From Labrys sp. KNU-23 (lineage in GTDB: Bacteria; Pseudomonadota; Alphaproteobacteria; Rhizobiales; Labraceae), in contig NZ_CP043488.1 in the NCBI RefSeq assembly GCF_008330945.1, positions 372,001-436,000 of the forward strand: a DNA stretch of 64,000 nucleotides. Direction: 5' to 3'. Positions 26,635-36,758 of this stretch are shown here, piece by piece. A program made the position numbers and the translations under genes. Every line of letters starts with the position of its first letter. The stretch's first letter is position 1. Under the pieces are notes generated by a model. It was not told where the DNA came from. It saw nothing but the letters and a program-made list of their open reading frames with translations, and did not search any database.

Positions 26635-27528
26635 TTGAGCCAGTCCATGAACTACGCCGTGCGGAATTTTGTCATCAGGACCATCGGCATCGTTTTTCTC
26701 GTGCTGGCCTGGGCGAAAAACCGGCTCCGCGGTTATTCCACGCCTAATCTGGTGCAGGCCGAGGATGTTGGCGGCAAGGTCGAATACGCCGTTCACACGG
26801 CCCGGGCCTGGCGTCGCTACCTTCCCGCGACCGTCGAAATCAGGGGGCGGGAGGTGCTTGAGCTCTGTCCGGGATCCTCGCTGGGTACAGGCGTCGCCCT
26901 TCTGGGCATGGGGGCGAGTTCCTACCGGGCAGTGGATGTCTTCAGGCTCGCATCGACCGAGGACGCCGCTCTCTTCGACAAGGTGCTCAATCTTCTAGCG
27001 CAAGACCACGCAACGGCCGACATCGAGCGGGCTCGTTCGCTTGTAAGATCGCCCGATGGCGGTTTCGATTATCGCGTCGACCGCAGTTTCGACATTCCCG
27101 CATTGGTGGATGGCCGCAAATTCGATCTGATCGTGAGCTGTGCGGCGTTCGAACACTACGACGATATCGATGCAACCATTGCCAACATTTCCAAGGTGGC
27201 GCGTACCGGTTGCGTCGCGACCCATATCGTCGACTACCAGACGCACTCGCGGTGGGTTCGGGAACGCGACCCCAACAATATCTATCGATATTCGGAAGGC
27301 CTCTATCGGCTTTTCTCTTTTCCCGGCCAGCCCAATCGCCGGCGCCCGCTCGATTATGTCAGGGCATTCGAGGCCAATGGCTGGAAGAATGTCCGGGTGG
27401 TCAAGGCCCAGACGATCGCGCAAGCCGATCTTGCTCGCCTGACGTCCGGCATGGCTTCACCTTTCGACCGCGCGGAAATGCAGATGGATATCCTGGCGGG
27501 CGTGGTGATTGCCGAATATCCCGGATGA
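26635..27528 (+). CDS. SAM-dependent methyltransferase, membrane-anchored
   Basis: This 297-residue protein starts at TTG 26635 (AAGGAAAAGGG upstream) or ATG 26647. An N-terminal hydrophobic helix (about residues 11-28) precedes a class I methyltransferase core: motif I EVLELCPGSSLGTGVALLG (74-91), the acidic loop AVDVFR and a motif-IV-like FDLIVSCAAFEHYDD. It follows the flavoprotein by 77 bases on the same strand and is the last plus-strand gene before a convergent gene, so it probably O-methylates the same glycan or its substituent. Confidence 0.8.
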   Translation: MSQSMNYAVRNFVIRTIGIVFLVLAWAKNRLRGYSTPNLVQAEDVGGKVEYAVHTARAWRRYLPATVEIRGREVLELCPGSSLGTGVALLGMGASSYRAVDVFRLASTEDAALFDKVLNLLAQDHATADIERARSLVRSPDGGFDYRVDRSFDIPALVDGRKFDLIVSCAAFEHYDDIDATIANISKVARTGCVATHIVDYQTHSRWVRERDPNNIYRYSEGLYRLFSFPGQPNRRRPLDYVRAFEANGWKNVRVVKAQTIAQADLARLTSGMASPFDRAEMQMDILAGVVIAEYPG

Positions 27529-27553
27529 GGCACTCGTTATCCGTGGCTCATTC

Positions 27554-29772
27554 TCACGGGTCTCGCTGGATCAGGAAATAGGTCGTCGGGCCGTCTGGCC
27601 CGAGATTGGTCAGCCGCGTGGCGAGATTGCCTGTCCCGCTAGCGATCACGGGTTTGATCTTGCCGTCGAGGCCTACCGGAGCCAGGCGCCACGGGCCTTG
27701 GCCGGGGAATGAAAAATCGATGGAAGCGACGCGCATGAGCACGGGCAGACGCCCGTAGTCGGCAATGACACGGTCGTGCGGATCGGAGAATTTCATGGCG
27801 GTGTTACGCGCGTCCGTGGCGAAGATCACCAGCAATTTCCGGCTGTCTTCGAGAGGCAGGCCGTCCAGGGCGGACACAGCGAACAGGCCGGGCGCGGTGG
27901 CGTTGCCGATGGTCAGCTTGTCGAGCCTCGAGGTTCCCGAGAGCTCGGCGAAGGCCAGGGCTTCCGTCCGCGGCGTGATCACGCTCAAGCGCAGCGCATT
28001 CTGATCGAGACGGATCTGGCTCGTGTCGCTCTCATAGATCCCGCGGCTCATATCGGTCTGGTTGAGGGCGCTCAGCCCTCCGTTCCGACGTAGGGCTGCG
28101 GCAATCCGGCTGGCATCGCTCTCTGTTCGCGGTGCCGGAACGGCCTGGTCGGAGGGGGAGGGCGTTTTTTGGGTCTGCAGACCTATGGCACCGAGCAGTG
28201 CGAGGGCGGTCAGTCCCTCTGGTTCCCGATCGAGTGGGCTCGAGGTCAAGTCGTCCTCGCCGCGGACCATGAAGGGAATGGCAAGACGCGATGACTCGAC
28301 GTCACCACGCCGAAACAACAGCGCAGCCAGGGTCTCGCCAGCACGCGCCACCGGATCGAGCGCGATCGCATAGGGCAGCATCTGGCGCTTGTGAGGGAAA
28401 TTCTCGCCATAGGACAGGATGACCGGGCCATGGGCGTGCCGGCAGATCAGATCCCAGCCCTGCAGGGCGGCATAGGCCGGCACCACAAGCCCTGCTTCAT
28501 AGCGATAGCGGTTCCAGAACAGCTGGTCATATTCGCTGACGATGAAGGGCCGCCCCTGCCATCGGGTCGCGGCGATCACCCGGACATAGAGTGCAGCATC
28601 GGCTAGCGAGCTGGTCTGCTGGATCGAGCCCCCGGGGGCATAGGTGCCAATCCAGTCGTGATAGGTATTCATCGCTACGGCCTGCTGTTTTTGGCGCGAC
28701 AGGCCGGTCTGGATCGTGGGCCAGTTGTTGTAGGGTGCGATGACGCCTCGAAAACCGAGATTGCGCAGGGCCGCGGCCATGCGTTCGGCGGACGTCGTCT
28801 CGACCGCCACGAAGAACGCCTGGAGATCGCGCATGCGCGGCGATCTCTCTCGGCCGCTTGCAGGCAGGACGATCGTCGCCGCCTCAAGTGTCTCCTGCGG
28901 CTGCAACCCGCCCCAGGCCTTGGCCAGGGCGGCGGTCGACCCATAGCGCCGTTTCAGCCATTGGTTGAAGGGCGCGCGCAGCATGTCGGCATAGGCAGGT
29001 CGCCCATCCTGCCGGTGTACGATGTTGTCGAACTCGATGCCGTTCTCGTTGAAAGGAACGATGAGCACCAGCGCCGGATCGCGGATCGGCGCCATGCCGG
29101 TGTAGGGATTGACGGAGGCGAGCAGTTTTTGCTGGAAGGCAAGCCAATGTTGGAACGCCTTCTCGTCGAGCTGGACCTCCAGCTTCAATTCGCCCGTCAA
29201 TGACCAGCGGTCGTCGAAGCCGCCATAGGCGCCGCGCGAGGAACTCAGCCCATCCATGATCCAATAGATGCCGTTCCGCTTCAGGGCCGCCATCAGATAG
29301 TGGAAACGGTCGAGAACTTCGGGATTGAAGTCCAGATCCAGCTTGCGCCCGAACATCAAGGCGGCATCGACGAAATGGAAGCGGGCGATGTTGTAACCGT
29401 GCAGCTTCAGCTGCTTGGCATAGCGCTCGGCTTCCTGGTGATCGGGAAAACCACCGGAATCGGGGCTCCAGGCCAAGGAGGCGCACAGGAAGCGCATGGG
29501 CCGGTCCGGTGCGTCGGCGCGGGCGAGGCGGCCCTGGCCGTTGATGAGGATACGAGCCTCTTCACCAAGGGGGGATTGGGCAGGAAACCGGAGAAGTCCA
29601 GCGGGCTGCCGTCGGCCACCTCCATCGACTGCTCGCGCACCGCCGACCATTGATCCGTACGGCCCTCCCGTGATCCGGCGAGCATCAGCAGCACGAAGAC
29701 GACGAGGCCGCATGCGAGCCGGAGAATCCCGTGGCCTTTGCCCGTCCCAACCAGTCTGGGTATCACCCGCAT
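27554..29772 (-). CDS. Periplasmic glycoside-hydrolase-like protein, frameshifted
   Basis: The product reads as one protein of ~740 residues if one base is added to the run of six G at 29569-29574. The first part, from the ATG at 29772, holds a signal anchor (RLACGLVVFVLLMLAG) and the start of the mature protein up to FSGFLPNPP. The second part, in another frame, continues LGEEARILINGQGRL and contains a TIM-barrel glycosidase-like region: RYAKQLKLHGYNIARFHFVD, VLIVPFNENGIEFDN (a plausible acid/base Glu), and GRPFIVSEYDQLFWNRY (a plausible nucleophile Glu), then beta-rich domains. It starts 5 bases past the glycosyltransferase gene. It probably trims or releases the exopolysaccharide. The indel may be a real mutation or a sequencing error. 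Confidence 0.7.
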
Positions 29773-29777
29773 GCCCT

Positions 29778-30797
29778 TCAGGACGGTTCGCTCCGCTGTT
29801 GCCCCGCCATGACCTTGCTTTCGATCCAATCCCCCGGGCTGCGCCTGGCGTGGACAAAACCAAGCGGCAGGGCCGCGGCATGGAAGAGCCAGGCGACGAC
29901 GGCATAGATACCGAGCGTCAAGCTGCGCTGTTTCAGGCTCATGGCAGCGACCACGCCGACCACCAAGGCGAGGTCGATCAACAGCGCCGTCGATTTGTCC
30001 GGTACGAAAACGAGCACTGCCAGCATGGTGGCCAGCCAGACATACACCCCGGCCCACAGCCGTAGTTCGGGCAATTCGCTGATCAGCATGGGCCAATGCG
30101 GCCGTCCGATTGCGGCTCGCAACAGCTCACCGATGCCACGCAGATATTTGGATTGCCAGCGGCGCACCAGCAATTTGTAGGCATTCATCGTGTGCCCGAA
30201 ATGAGAGACGAAGTGGCGGTCCAGACGATGAAGGCTCCAGCCAAGGGAGCGCAGACGCAGGCCGAGATCGAATTCCTCGTAGCCGTGCAGGTTGCGATCG
30301 GAAAAATAGCCGGCTTGCTGGATGGCGGCGCGGCGATAGAGACCGCCTCCATTCATGCGATCGATCGTGCCGGTGCGGTTTTCCGGCGACGCGCGCCGGA
30401 CCCTTCGCGTGAACTCGAGATTGTCGAGATTCATCTCGACCACGTGCCCGGTTACCCCTGCCGCCTTGGGATTGGCATCCAGGAAAGCCAGCGCCTCGGT
30501 CAGGAAGTCCTGATCGAGCAGCATGTCGCCGTCCATCAAACAGATGAAATCATGATGGCTATATTGGAAGCCGAGTTGCGGTCCGATGCCACAGCTCGGC
30601 CGGGCCGGATCGATGATTTGCACCACGGTGACCGGATATTGGCTGGCAATCTCCACCGTTCGGTCCGTCGAGCCACTATCGGCAATGATAACCTCGACAA
30701 TCCCGCCTGGCAGGGCCTTGAGCGCGCTCTCGATGGCTGCGGCAATGCGTTTTTCTTCATTGAGCGTCTTCATGATGATCGAGACAGTTTTGGTCAT
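29778..30797 (-). CDS. Glycosyltransferase family 2 with C-terminal membrane helices
   Basis: This 339-residue protein has a GT-A domain: the opening VSIIMKTLNEEKRI, the nucleotide-binding DSGSTDRT and the metal-binding DxD in CLMDGDMLLD, with a later acceptor motif HGYEEFDLGLRLRSLGW. About three hydrophobic helices follow (VYVWLATMLAVLVFV, LALVVGVVAAMS, YAVVAWLFHAAALPL). It should add a sugar to the lipid-linked intermediate at the inner membrane. It is followed at once by the glycosidase-like gene and preceded by the export lipoprotein, forming a minus-strand operon. Confidence 0.9.
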   Translation of the reverse strand: MTKTVSIIMKTLNEEKRIAAAIESALKALPGGIVEVIIADSGSTDRTVEIASQYPVTVVQIIDPARPSCGIGPQLGFQYSHHDFICLMDGDMLLDQDFLTEALAFLDANPKAAGVTGHVVEMNLDNLEFTRRVRRASPENRTGTIDRMNGGGLYRRAAIQQAGYFSDRNLHGYEEFDLGLRLRSLGWSLHRLDRHFVSHFGHTMNAYKLLVRRWQSKYLRGIGELLRAAIGRPHWPMLISELPELRLWAGVYVWLATMLAVLVFVPDKSTALLIDLALVVGVVAAMSLKQRSLTLGIYAVVAWLFHAAALPLGFVHARRSPGDWIESKVMAGQQRSEPS

Positions 30798-30860
30798 GGT
30801 TCGAAAGGCCGGAATTCCAGAAAAGGTTTGATATTCGAGCCGAAACCCCGGCCTCGACGC

Positions 30861-31424
30861 TCAGAAGAAGCGCTCTCGCACATAAATGGTGTCGCCTGGC
30901 AGGACTGTTGTCGTGATTGGCACTCGCTCCGTGCGGCTGTTGCCCTCGGTCTGGCGGGTGATGTCGATGCTCTGCTGGCCGGCGCGCGAGGTGAAGCCTC
31001 CGGCGGCGGCGATCGCCTTCTGCGCAGTCATCCCGGGTACGTAGCTGTATTGCCCGGCGGCGCCGACTTCGCCCATGACAAAGATCGGCCGATAGCGGTC
31101 TACCTCGATCGAGACACTGGGTTTGAGCAGATATCCCCCGTCGCGAAGCCTCGCCGTCACCATGGCTTCGACCTGCTTGGTCGTCTTGTGCCGGACCGGC
31201 ACGCCTCCGATCAGTGGCACCGAAATTGTACCGGCCTGGTCGACATTGTAGGTGTTGGTCAGCCCGTTCTCGCCAAAGACGGTCAACCGCACTCGGTCTC
31301 CGGCATCCAGGGTGTAGGGTTTATTGGCCGCTTCATAAAAGGTAGGCGGCGCCGGGCGATAGCTTTCGCAGCCGGCCAGCGTGAATGCCGAAAGCATGAC
31401 CAGGACGATCTTACGGCTGTACAA
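30861..31424 (-). CDS. Polysaccharide export outer-membrane lipoprotein (Wza/ExoF-like)
   Basis: This 187-residue protein begins at TTG 31424 with a lipoprotein signal ending LAGC (Cys19). It has the polysaccharide export sugar (PES) domain: YTLDAGDRVRLTVFGENGLTNTYNVDQAGTIS, then VPLIGGVPV and the SVSIEVDRYRPIFVMGEVGAAGQYSY segment, which starts an SLBB domain. It ends with DTIYVRERFF. At this length it is a short Wza relative with a single SLBB domain, the ExoF/GumB type that forms the outer-membrane export channel or its periplasmic ring. It pairs with the barrel protein upstream and the chain-length protein across the divergent promoter. Confidence 0.9.
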   Translation of the reverse strand: MYSRKIVLVMLSAFTLAGCESYRPAPPTFYEAANKPYTLDAGDRVRLTVFGENGLTNTYNVDQAGTISVPLIGGVPVRHKTTKQVEAMVTARLRDGGYLLKPSVSIEVDRYRPIFVMGEVGAAGQYSYVPGMTAQKAIAAAGGFTSRAGQQSIDITRQTEGNSRTERVPITTTVLPGDTIYVRERFF

Positions 31425-31582
31425 GGCGACCCCCTCTCAACAGTTCCCAACGGCTCGTTCGCCTCGCCAGTCGAACGCATTCAATTTTGGAGACATTCAG
31501 CAATGCCGAAGCCCCTGCTCCGGATGGCCGCCGTTGCGATGCGATGGCATGCGATCGGTCTTGCATGATCCCTCTCTTTGCC

Positions 31583-33145
31583 TCAGCGCTGCAACGTGAG
31601 ACCGACATAGACGCTGGTCTCGTTGGTGCGGCGGAAACGTATCTTGCTGTCGGTGATGCGCCGGCGCGCGCTGACGTCGACGCCGAGATTGCGGTTGAAC
31701 CAATAGGTGGCGCCTGCCTCGACACCCAGGCCATGATCGGTACCACTGCCATCGGTATTATCGCGCAAGAAGGCGAGTACCTCGGCATTCAAGGTGAGAT
31801 TCGCACGAACCTGCCGCCGGATCTCCAGGCGGCTTTGATAGTAAATCGCGCCGCTCACGCCGGGTGCCGTGGCGGCTTCGAAACGGCTCAGGATACCCAG
31901 GCCGACATCGGTGCCCCGCTGAGGTGACCATTTGAGCGCGGCATCGGCGCTGATGCCATCCAGCGTCGCGAGACGCGGATCGTCGAAGGACTGTTTGAGA
32001 TAGCCGAGTGCGACTTCGCCGGAGATCTTCTCGCCGAAGTCCAGTTCCATGCCGCCACGCAGGGCTGCTCGGGAGCCCGACCGGCGATAGCCGTCGTCAT
32101 CGAGCCTCTGGTCGTAAGAGACCCGGCCGATCTCGATCTCGCCGAACGGTTTGATTGCCCTGGACATCTCATAGCCGGCTCGCAGGATCAGGCCTGCATA
32201 GGTATTGGCCCGGTCGCGTTGCGAGATCACCGTGCCGTCGGGCAAATCCACCTGTCCATAAGTCAGGCGGTCGACCTTGGTCTTGACGTCGGTAAAGAAA
32301 CGCCCGAACTCGTTGCGTAAGCCGAGCGTCGCGTCGAATTCCTGAACCCAAGGTCGATTGGATGCCCCGAGGATCGAAGTCGGCGCGCTCGCTTCCTCCT
32401 GGCTATAGTGATAGCCGGCCTGACCGGTCAACTGCATACGCTCGCCGAGATCGAGCCGGAATCCTCCGCGCACATTGGCGTCCGGCTCCTTGTAGGCGGT
32501 TCCCGACAATGACCTGGCATAAATTGCGTCGACGTTCAAAAAAACCGAGTGGCGTGACCAGTCGCTCAGGAGCCGGGTGCGAATGCGTGTTTCCGAGACA
32601 GTCGCACCGCCACCCTGCTTGCTGTTGTCGACATTCGTGGTGGCCCTGATGCCCTGCGACAGAGAGGGCAGGAACAGCATTGTGCCGAACTTGAGACCGA
32701 TGGGATCGAATGGGTTGATTTCGTTGCGAATGAAGAGCCGCTCCAAAGCTGGCACCCGCCGATTTTGCGGCTGGGCCCGCTGAACCCTGGGGTTGCCATA
32801 TACGCTTTCGCGTCCAGTCTGGACGGAGGTGAGGTCGTCCTCGTCGACTATGGGGGGAAAGGGCGGCTCCAGCGGGACCGAGACCACCCCGGCCTGATCC
32901 GCAGCGACCGGGGGCTGGGGATATGGCGCGTCATCGGCCGGCGGCGTGTCAGGCGCCACGACAGAGGGGGGGGCACCAATCGGGGAACTTGCATCGTCTG
33001 GGGCGGCCTTGGGCTGATCGACCATGGATTGGTCGGTCTGAGGCCATGCAAGATTGGCGCAGGGCAATACGCCTCCAATCAGTCCAAGCGCAAAGCCAAG
33101 CAGCAACCTCTTTTGCGATCGAGACGGTGCACAGTGACGGGACAT
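31583..33145 (-). CDS. Outer-membrane beta-barrel protein of exopolysaccharide export (BBP2-type)
   Basis: From the ATG at 33145 the protein has 520 residues: a signal peptide (RLLLGFALGLIGGVLPCANLA), a Pro-rich linker of ~60 residues and a C-terminal barrel of alternating strands (FGEIEIGRVSYDQRLDD, GGMELDFGEKISGEVALGYL, LTLNAEVLAFLRDN) ending in the aromatic-rich VYVGLTLQR. This is the PF10082 type found in VpsM and GumB-linked loci. It is probably the outer-membrane pore working with the short Wza-like lipoprotein. Starts at 33175 (ATG) and 33178 (TTG) are in frame, but only the downstream start leaves a normal signal peptide. Confidence 0.8.
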   Translation of the reverse strand: MSRHCAPSRSQKRLLLGFALGLIGGVLPCANLAWPQTDQSMVDQPKAAPDDASSPIGAPPSVVAPDTPPADDAPYPQPPVAADQAGVVSVPLEPPFPPIVDEDDLTSVQTGRESVYGNPRVQRAQPQNRRVPALERLFIRNEINPFDPIGLKFGTMLFLPSLSQGIRATTNVDNSKQGGGATVSETRIRTRLLSDWSRHSVFLNVDAIYARSLSGTAYKEPDANVRGGFRLDLGERMQLTGQAGYHYSQEEASAPTSILGASNRPWVQEFDATLGLRNEFGRFFTDVKTKVDRLTYGQVDLPDGTVISQRDRANTYAGLILRAGYEMSRAIKPFGEIEIGRVSYDQRLDDDGYRRSGSRAALRGGMELDFGEKISGEVALGYLKQSFDDPRLATLDGISADAALKWSPQRGTDVGLGILSRFEAATAPGVSGAIYYQSRLEIRRQVRANLTLNAEVLAFLRDNTDGSGTDHGLGVEAGATYWFNRNLGVDVSARRRITDSKIRFRRTNETSVYVGLTLQR

Positions 33146-33945
33146 ACCTGGAGAGGGGGCGGGAATGAGACTCATCAATTCGTCCCGCTGCAGGCCTCGG
33201 CCAGCCTATCGTCCCGAAATCGGGGCTCGTGCTCCAGCCGCACACCCGTGCTCCCATGATACTCAAACACCAACAATTGAGATGATCACCGCGTGGATTG
33301 GAACGATGCGGCGGCATTGCCACTCGCACGAGAATGAAGCCCCTCGGTCAAGCGAGCAAACCCGGCAAAGCGCCAATCCCTTGGCGCTCCGATCATTTCT
33401 CTGCAAAGATCAGCCCAGAGCCATTCAGTACTATTATTTTGCCTGGCAATCAACTCACCGAATCCAAAAGACATCTGAAGAAGGTAAAATATAACCTTAA
33501 TCCTAGTCTTTGTGGCGATATGGTCAATAAAAATACTCCTTTTTGGGCACTCATTAATACCAAATGGTTTTGTGTCATACTTAAGTTCACGAAAGGTGGG
33601 TGTTGTAACGGTACACATCACGTAAATGTATCAACAAAATTTCTTAAAAATGAATCGAAAAAAGGAATGTTTCTTTTATTTTAAGTGCCGATAGTCTTGA
33701 CCTTCGAGATGTGAGGGCTTACTGCCTATACGTCCACTGTGGACGCCGCATCGCTAAAATCCGAACTCTTCCCTGCAGAATGGCTGCGCATGGGCCAGGC
33801 GATGGCCACGGTCGCTCCTTTCGATCGGAGCTGAAATGCATTACTGTACGGAACTGGAGCGAGTCTTTCACAGAATATGTTCTGTCCGGACGTTTTTCCG
33901 GTCTCATGTGCTTTGATTCGGTTGAGGCTGCAGAGTACTGTGTAG
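33146..33945. other. Divergent promoter region of the export genes
   Basis: About 800 bases between the minus-strand barrel gene and the plus-strand chain-length gene. The stretch 33480-33690 is AT-rich with several TATAA-like and TTGTGA-like words, consistent with divergent promoters. Short open frames on either strand show no family features. Confidence 0.4.
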
Positions 33946-35418
33946 ATGTACAGATTGAGTAATACGACGAGCAAACCTTCCCCGGATGGTGCCGTCTCCA
34001 AGGATGCGGAGACTCGGCCAAACGAGCCGTCGTCGGCGCTGCCGCTCCTAGTCTCGCCAAGTGCCGCAGTGGGTTGGGTTGCGAGGCGCTGGTACTGGCC
34101 AGCTCTCTTTGCACTCGCCGGTATCGCGGCCGGTGCGAGTTACGGGCAATGGACGCCTCCACGCTACACAGCCTACACGGACCTGCTGGTTCCGCCGGCA
34201 AACCTGCAGGTCTTGCCGAATGATATCTACCCGCAGAACCTGCAAAGCGACAGCCAGCTGCTTGATATCGAAAGCAAGCTGCGTCTGCTGAATTCCGGCA
34301 ATGTGCTGCGCCGGGTCAGCCGCGAATTGGATTTGCCCAATAACCCGGAATTCAACGGTGAGGCGAAGGCCGGCACCAATTTATTCGCCCTGTTGGATGG
34401 CATGCTCGGTAACAAGCCCGGTCCGGTTGACAGGGAGCTGGAAGTGATGCGTACGCTGGCGGAGAGGATCTCCGCCAAGCGGGTTGAACGGTCCTACATG
34501 GTGACGATCGCCGTGTGGGCGCGCGGGCCTGAGGCCGCTGCCAGGATTGCCGACGCATCGGCAAAGGCCTTCCAGGAAGAAGTGGCGCAGGCAGATGCCG
34601 ATGCCGCTGGACGTGCTGCGTCAGGGCTGAAGGACAGGCTTGCCGAGCTCAAGAAAGCAGCTTCCGAAGCCGAAGAAAAGGTGGCGCAGTTCAAGCGTAG
34701 CCATGGCTTGCAGACCACGGCCAATGGCGAGCTTCTGAGCGCCCAGACCATGGCGCAGATCAGCACCAAGCTGGTCGATGCCAATACGCGTCTGGTGAGC
34801 GCACAGGCGCGTTACGACGAATTGACCGCCACCAAGCCCAACGAGACAAATCCCCTGGGCACCTTGCAGTCCGCGACCCTTACGAGCTTGCGAGCCCAGC
34901 ACGCATCGACGAAGCAGACCATCGACTCACTGTCCATGACCTATGGTTCGCAATATCCCGGCTTGGTCCGGGCACGGTCGGAATTGCGTGGTATCCAGCA
35001 GGCGATCAAGGAAGAGACCAATCGCATCTTGCGGGCGGCGCAACTGGAGCTCGATCAGGCCGCCGCTACGGTCAACACCCTCAAGGAACAGGCTGAAAGG
35101 GCGCGCGTAGCGGTGGCCGCCGATAATGACGCGCAGGTGCAGCTGAACGATCTGCAACGCGACATGACGACGAAGATTGCAATCTATCAGACCTTCCTTA
35201 CCCGGGCGGGCGAGACCGCCGAGCGTCAGCTGCTCAACAGTACCAATATCCGCGTCATCTCTACCGCCATTCCTCCCACCAGCCGGAGCTGGCCACCGCG
35301 AACGGCCCTGCTTGCTGCTGGTGGCCTTGCCGCCGGATTCGGTTTCGGTGCGGCTCTGGCTGCAGGCTTCGGGTTGTTGGCGGCACTGCGCCGCGCACGC
35401 AGGCAACCTTCTGCGTAA
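33946..35418 (+). CDS. Polysaccharide co-polymerase / chain-length protein without kinase (Wzz/GumC-like)
   Basis: This 490-residue protein has the two-helix co-polymerase layout: TM1 (WYWPALFALAGIAAGASYG, ~48-66), a large periplasmic part with a Wzz opening (YTAYTDLLVPP) and long coiled coils (~215-280 and ~330-425), and a final hydrophobic helix (LLAAGGLAAGFGFGAALAAGFG). The conserved P-x-x-P stretch (AIPPTSRSWPPR) precedes TM2. There is no Walker A motif or tyrosine tail, so the cytoplasmic kinase of Wzc/ExoP is absent, as in GumC. Start choice is ATG 33946; TTG 33955 is an alternative. It is the first gene of a plus-strand run of six. Confidence 0.9.
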   Translation: MYRLSNTTSKPSPDGAVSKDAETRPNEPSSALPLLVSPSAAVGWVARRWYWPALFALAGIAAGASYGQWTPPRYTAYTDLLVPPANLQVLPNDIYPQNLQSDSQLLDIESKLRLLNSGNVLRRVSRELDLPNNPEFNGEAKAGTNLFALLDGMLGNKPGPVDRELEVMRTLAERISAKRVERSYMVTIAVWARGPEAAARIADASAKAFQEEVAQADADAAGRAASGLKDRLAELKKAASEAEEKVAQFKRSHGLQTTANGELLSAQTMAQISTKLVDANTRLVSAQARYDELTATKPNETNPLGTLQSATLTSLRAQHASTKQTIDSLSMTYGSQYPGLVRARSELRGIQQAIKEETNRILRAAQLELDQAAATVNTLKEQAERARVAVAADNDAQVQLNDLQRDMTTKIAIYQTFLTRAGETAERQLLNSTNIRVISTAIPPTSRSWPPRTALLAAGGLAAGFGFGAALAAGFGLLAALRRARRQPSA

Positions 35419-35429
35419 GGTTGGCGAAG

Positions 35430-36758
35430 ATGCATGTGGATAGCACGAATGGAGGCGTCTCCAACAAGCTGCGGAATGGTGCTGCCGTGGTGCTGTTTCT
35501 GGCTGTGTGCTATCTGTTCTGGGTCACGACCAAGCCGTTCATAGACCTGACGGATCCTGCCACGCTCGATCCGAGTGCCGAAAAATCCAACCTGGTCAAC
35601 CAGCTGGTGACGCTGGCCGTCTCGGGAGGATTGCTGCTGTTCGGGCTTACCAGCCCCTTACGCAGCACGATCCTGCAGCCGCGCCTTCTCCTCATTTGCC
35701 TGTTCGTGTGGTTCTTTTTCGTATCCGCTATCTCGACCTATCCAGATCTTGCGCTCAAGCGAGTGGTGCTGGCGATCCTGACTTGCATCAACGCGGCTGT
35801 CTTCCTGATATTGCCGCGATCTGACAGGCAATTTGCCCAATTGCTTGGCGTTGCCATGCTGGCGGTGCTGGGCCTGGCGTATTTTGGCGTCACCTTCATT
35901 CCCAGCCGCGCGATCCATCTTGCCACCGAGCTGCGTGAGCCGATGAACGCCGGATTCTGGCGGGGGCAGTTCGCTCATAAGAACGAGGCGGCGGGCGTAA
36001 TGGTCCTGACTGCCTTTTTTGGCTTTTATGTCTACGCCACCTGGCACAAGTTCCTCGGCGTGGCATTGGTGGTCTTGGCCGCGTTCTTTCTGATGCATAC
36101 CGGCGGCAAGACCTCGAGCGCCGCCCTTCCTGCCATCGTGCTGTTGGCTTGGATGTTCGAGCGCTGGTCCTGGTTGCGGATTCCGCTGTCGATAGGCGGT
36201 ATCATCGCTATGAACACCATCACCATCGGCTCAGCCATCTCAGAGCCGATCCGCTCGCTGGTCAGCGCAGTCGGCGTCGATCCGACTTTCACCAATCGCA
36301 CAGACATCTGGCGTTTCGCGTTCTCCGCCATCACCCAAAGGCCTTTGTTCGGTTACGGCTTCCAGCTGTTCTGGCAGACAGACGAACTCGTCTACAGCGG
36401 TGGCGGTGTGGAGACTTGGGCTGTGGAAGCTTTCAATGGCCACAACGCCTATCTCGATTCACTGTTGACTACGGGCATCCCCGGCCTCGTTCTCACCGTG
36501 TTCTGGCTCGTGATATTGCCGCTGCGCGACTTCGGCCAAGCCGAGAAGACCGGCAACAATCCTGCTCTTACCCGCCTGTTTCTGCGCATCTGGCTTTACG
36601 GCATCTATACGGCCTGCGTGGAGAGCTTTTTCTTCCTCAGTGGCGCTTCGATCTGGTTCGTCCTGCTCATCGCGGTTTTCGGGCTGCGCCTTCAAGCTCG
36701 CGCCAGCGTCGTCAGCGAAACTTCCAAGCCAATCACCGACACGGTCAGCCATGCATGA
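35430..36758 (+). CDS. Wzy-type polymerase / O-antigen ligase family protein
   Basis: From the ATG at 35430 (TAAGG upstream; TTG 35421 is in frame) the 442-residue protein has about twelve membrane helices. The Wzy_C/O-antigen ligase signature lies in the large periplasmic loop: DIWRFAFSAITQRPLFGYGFQ, then FNGHNAYLDSLLTTGIPGL with the conserved His near residue 337. In this locus, with flippase, co-polymerase and export channel present, it is the probable repeat-unit polymerase rather than an LPS ligase. It overlaps the next gene by 8 bases (ATG at 36751). Confidence 0.85.
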   Translation: MHVDSTNGGVSNKLRNGAAVVLFLAVCYLFWVTTKPFIDLTDPATLDPSAEKSNLVNQLVTLAVSGGLLLFGLTSPLRSTILQPRLLLICLFVWFFFVSAISTYPDLALKRVVLAILTCINAAVFLILPRSDRQFAQLLGVAMLAVLGLAYFGVTFIPSRAIHLATELREPMNAGFWRGQFAHKNEAAGVMVLTAFFGFYVYATWHKFLGVALVVLAAFFLMHTGGKTSSAALPAIVLLAWMFERWSWLRIPLSIGGIIAMNTITIGSAISEPIRSLVSAVGVDPTFTNRTDIWRFAFSAITQRPLFGYGFQLFWQTDELVYSGGGVETWAVEAFNGHNAYLDSLLTTGIPGLVLTVFWLVILPLRDFGQAEKTGNNPALTRLFLRIWLYGIYTACVESFFFLSGASIWFVLLIAVFGLRLQARASVVSETSKPITDTVSHA

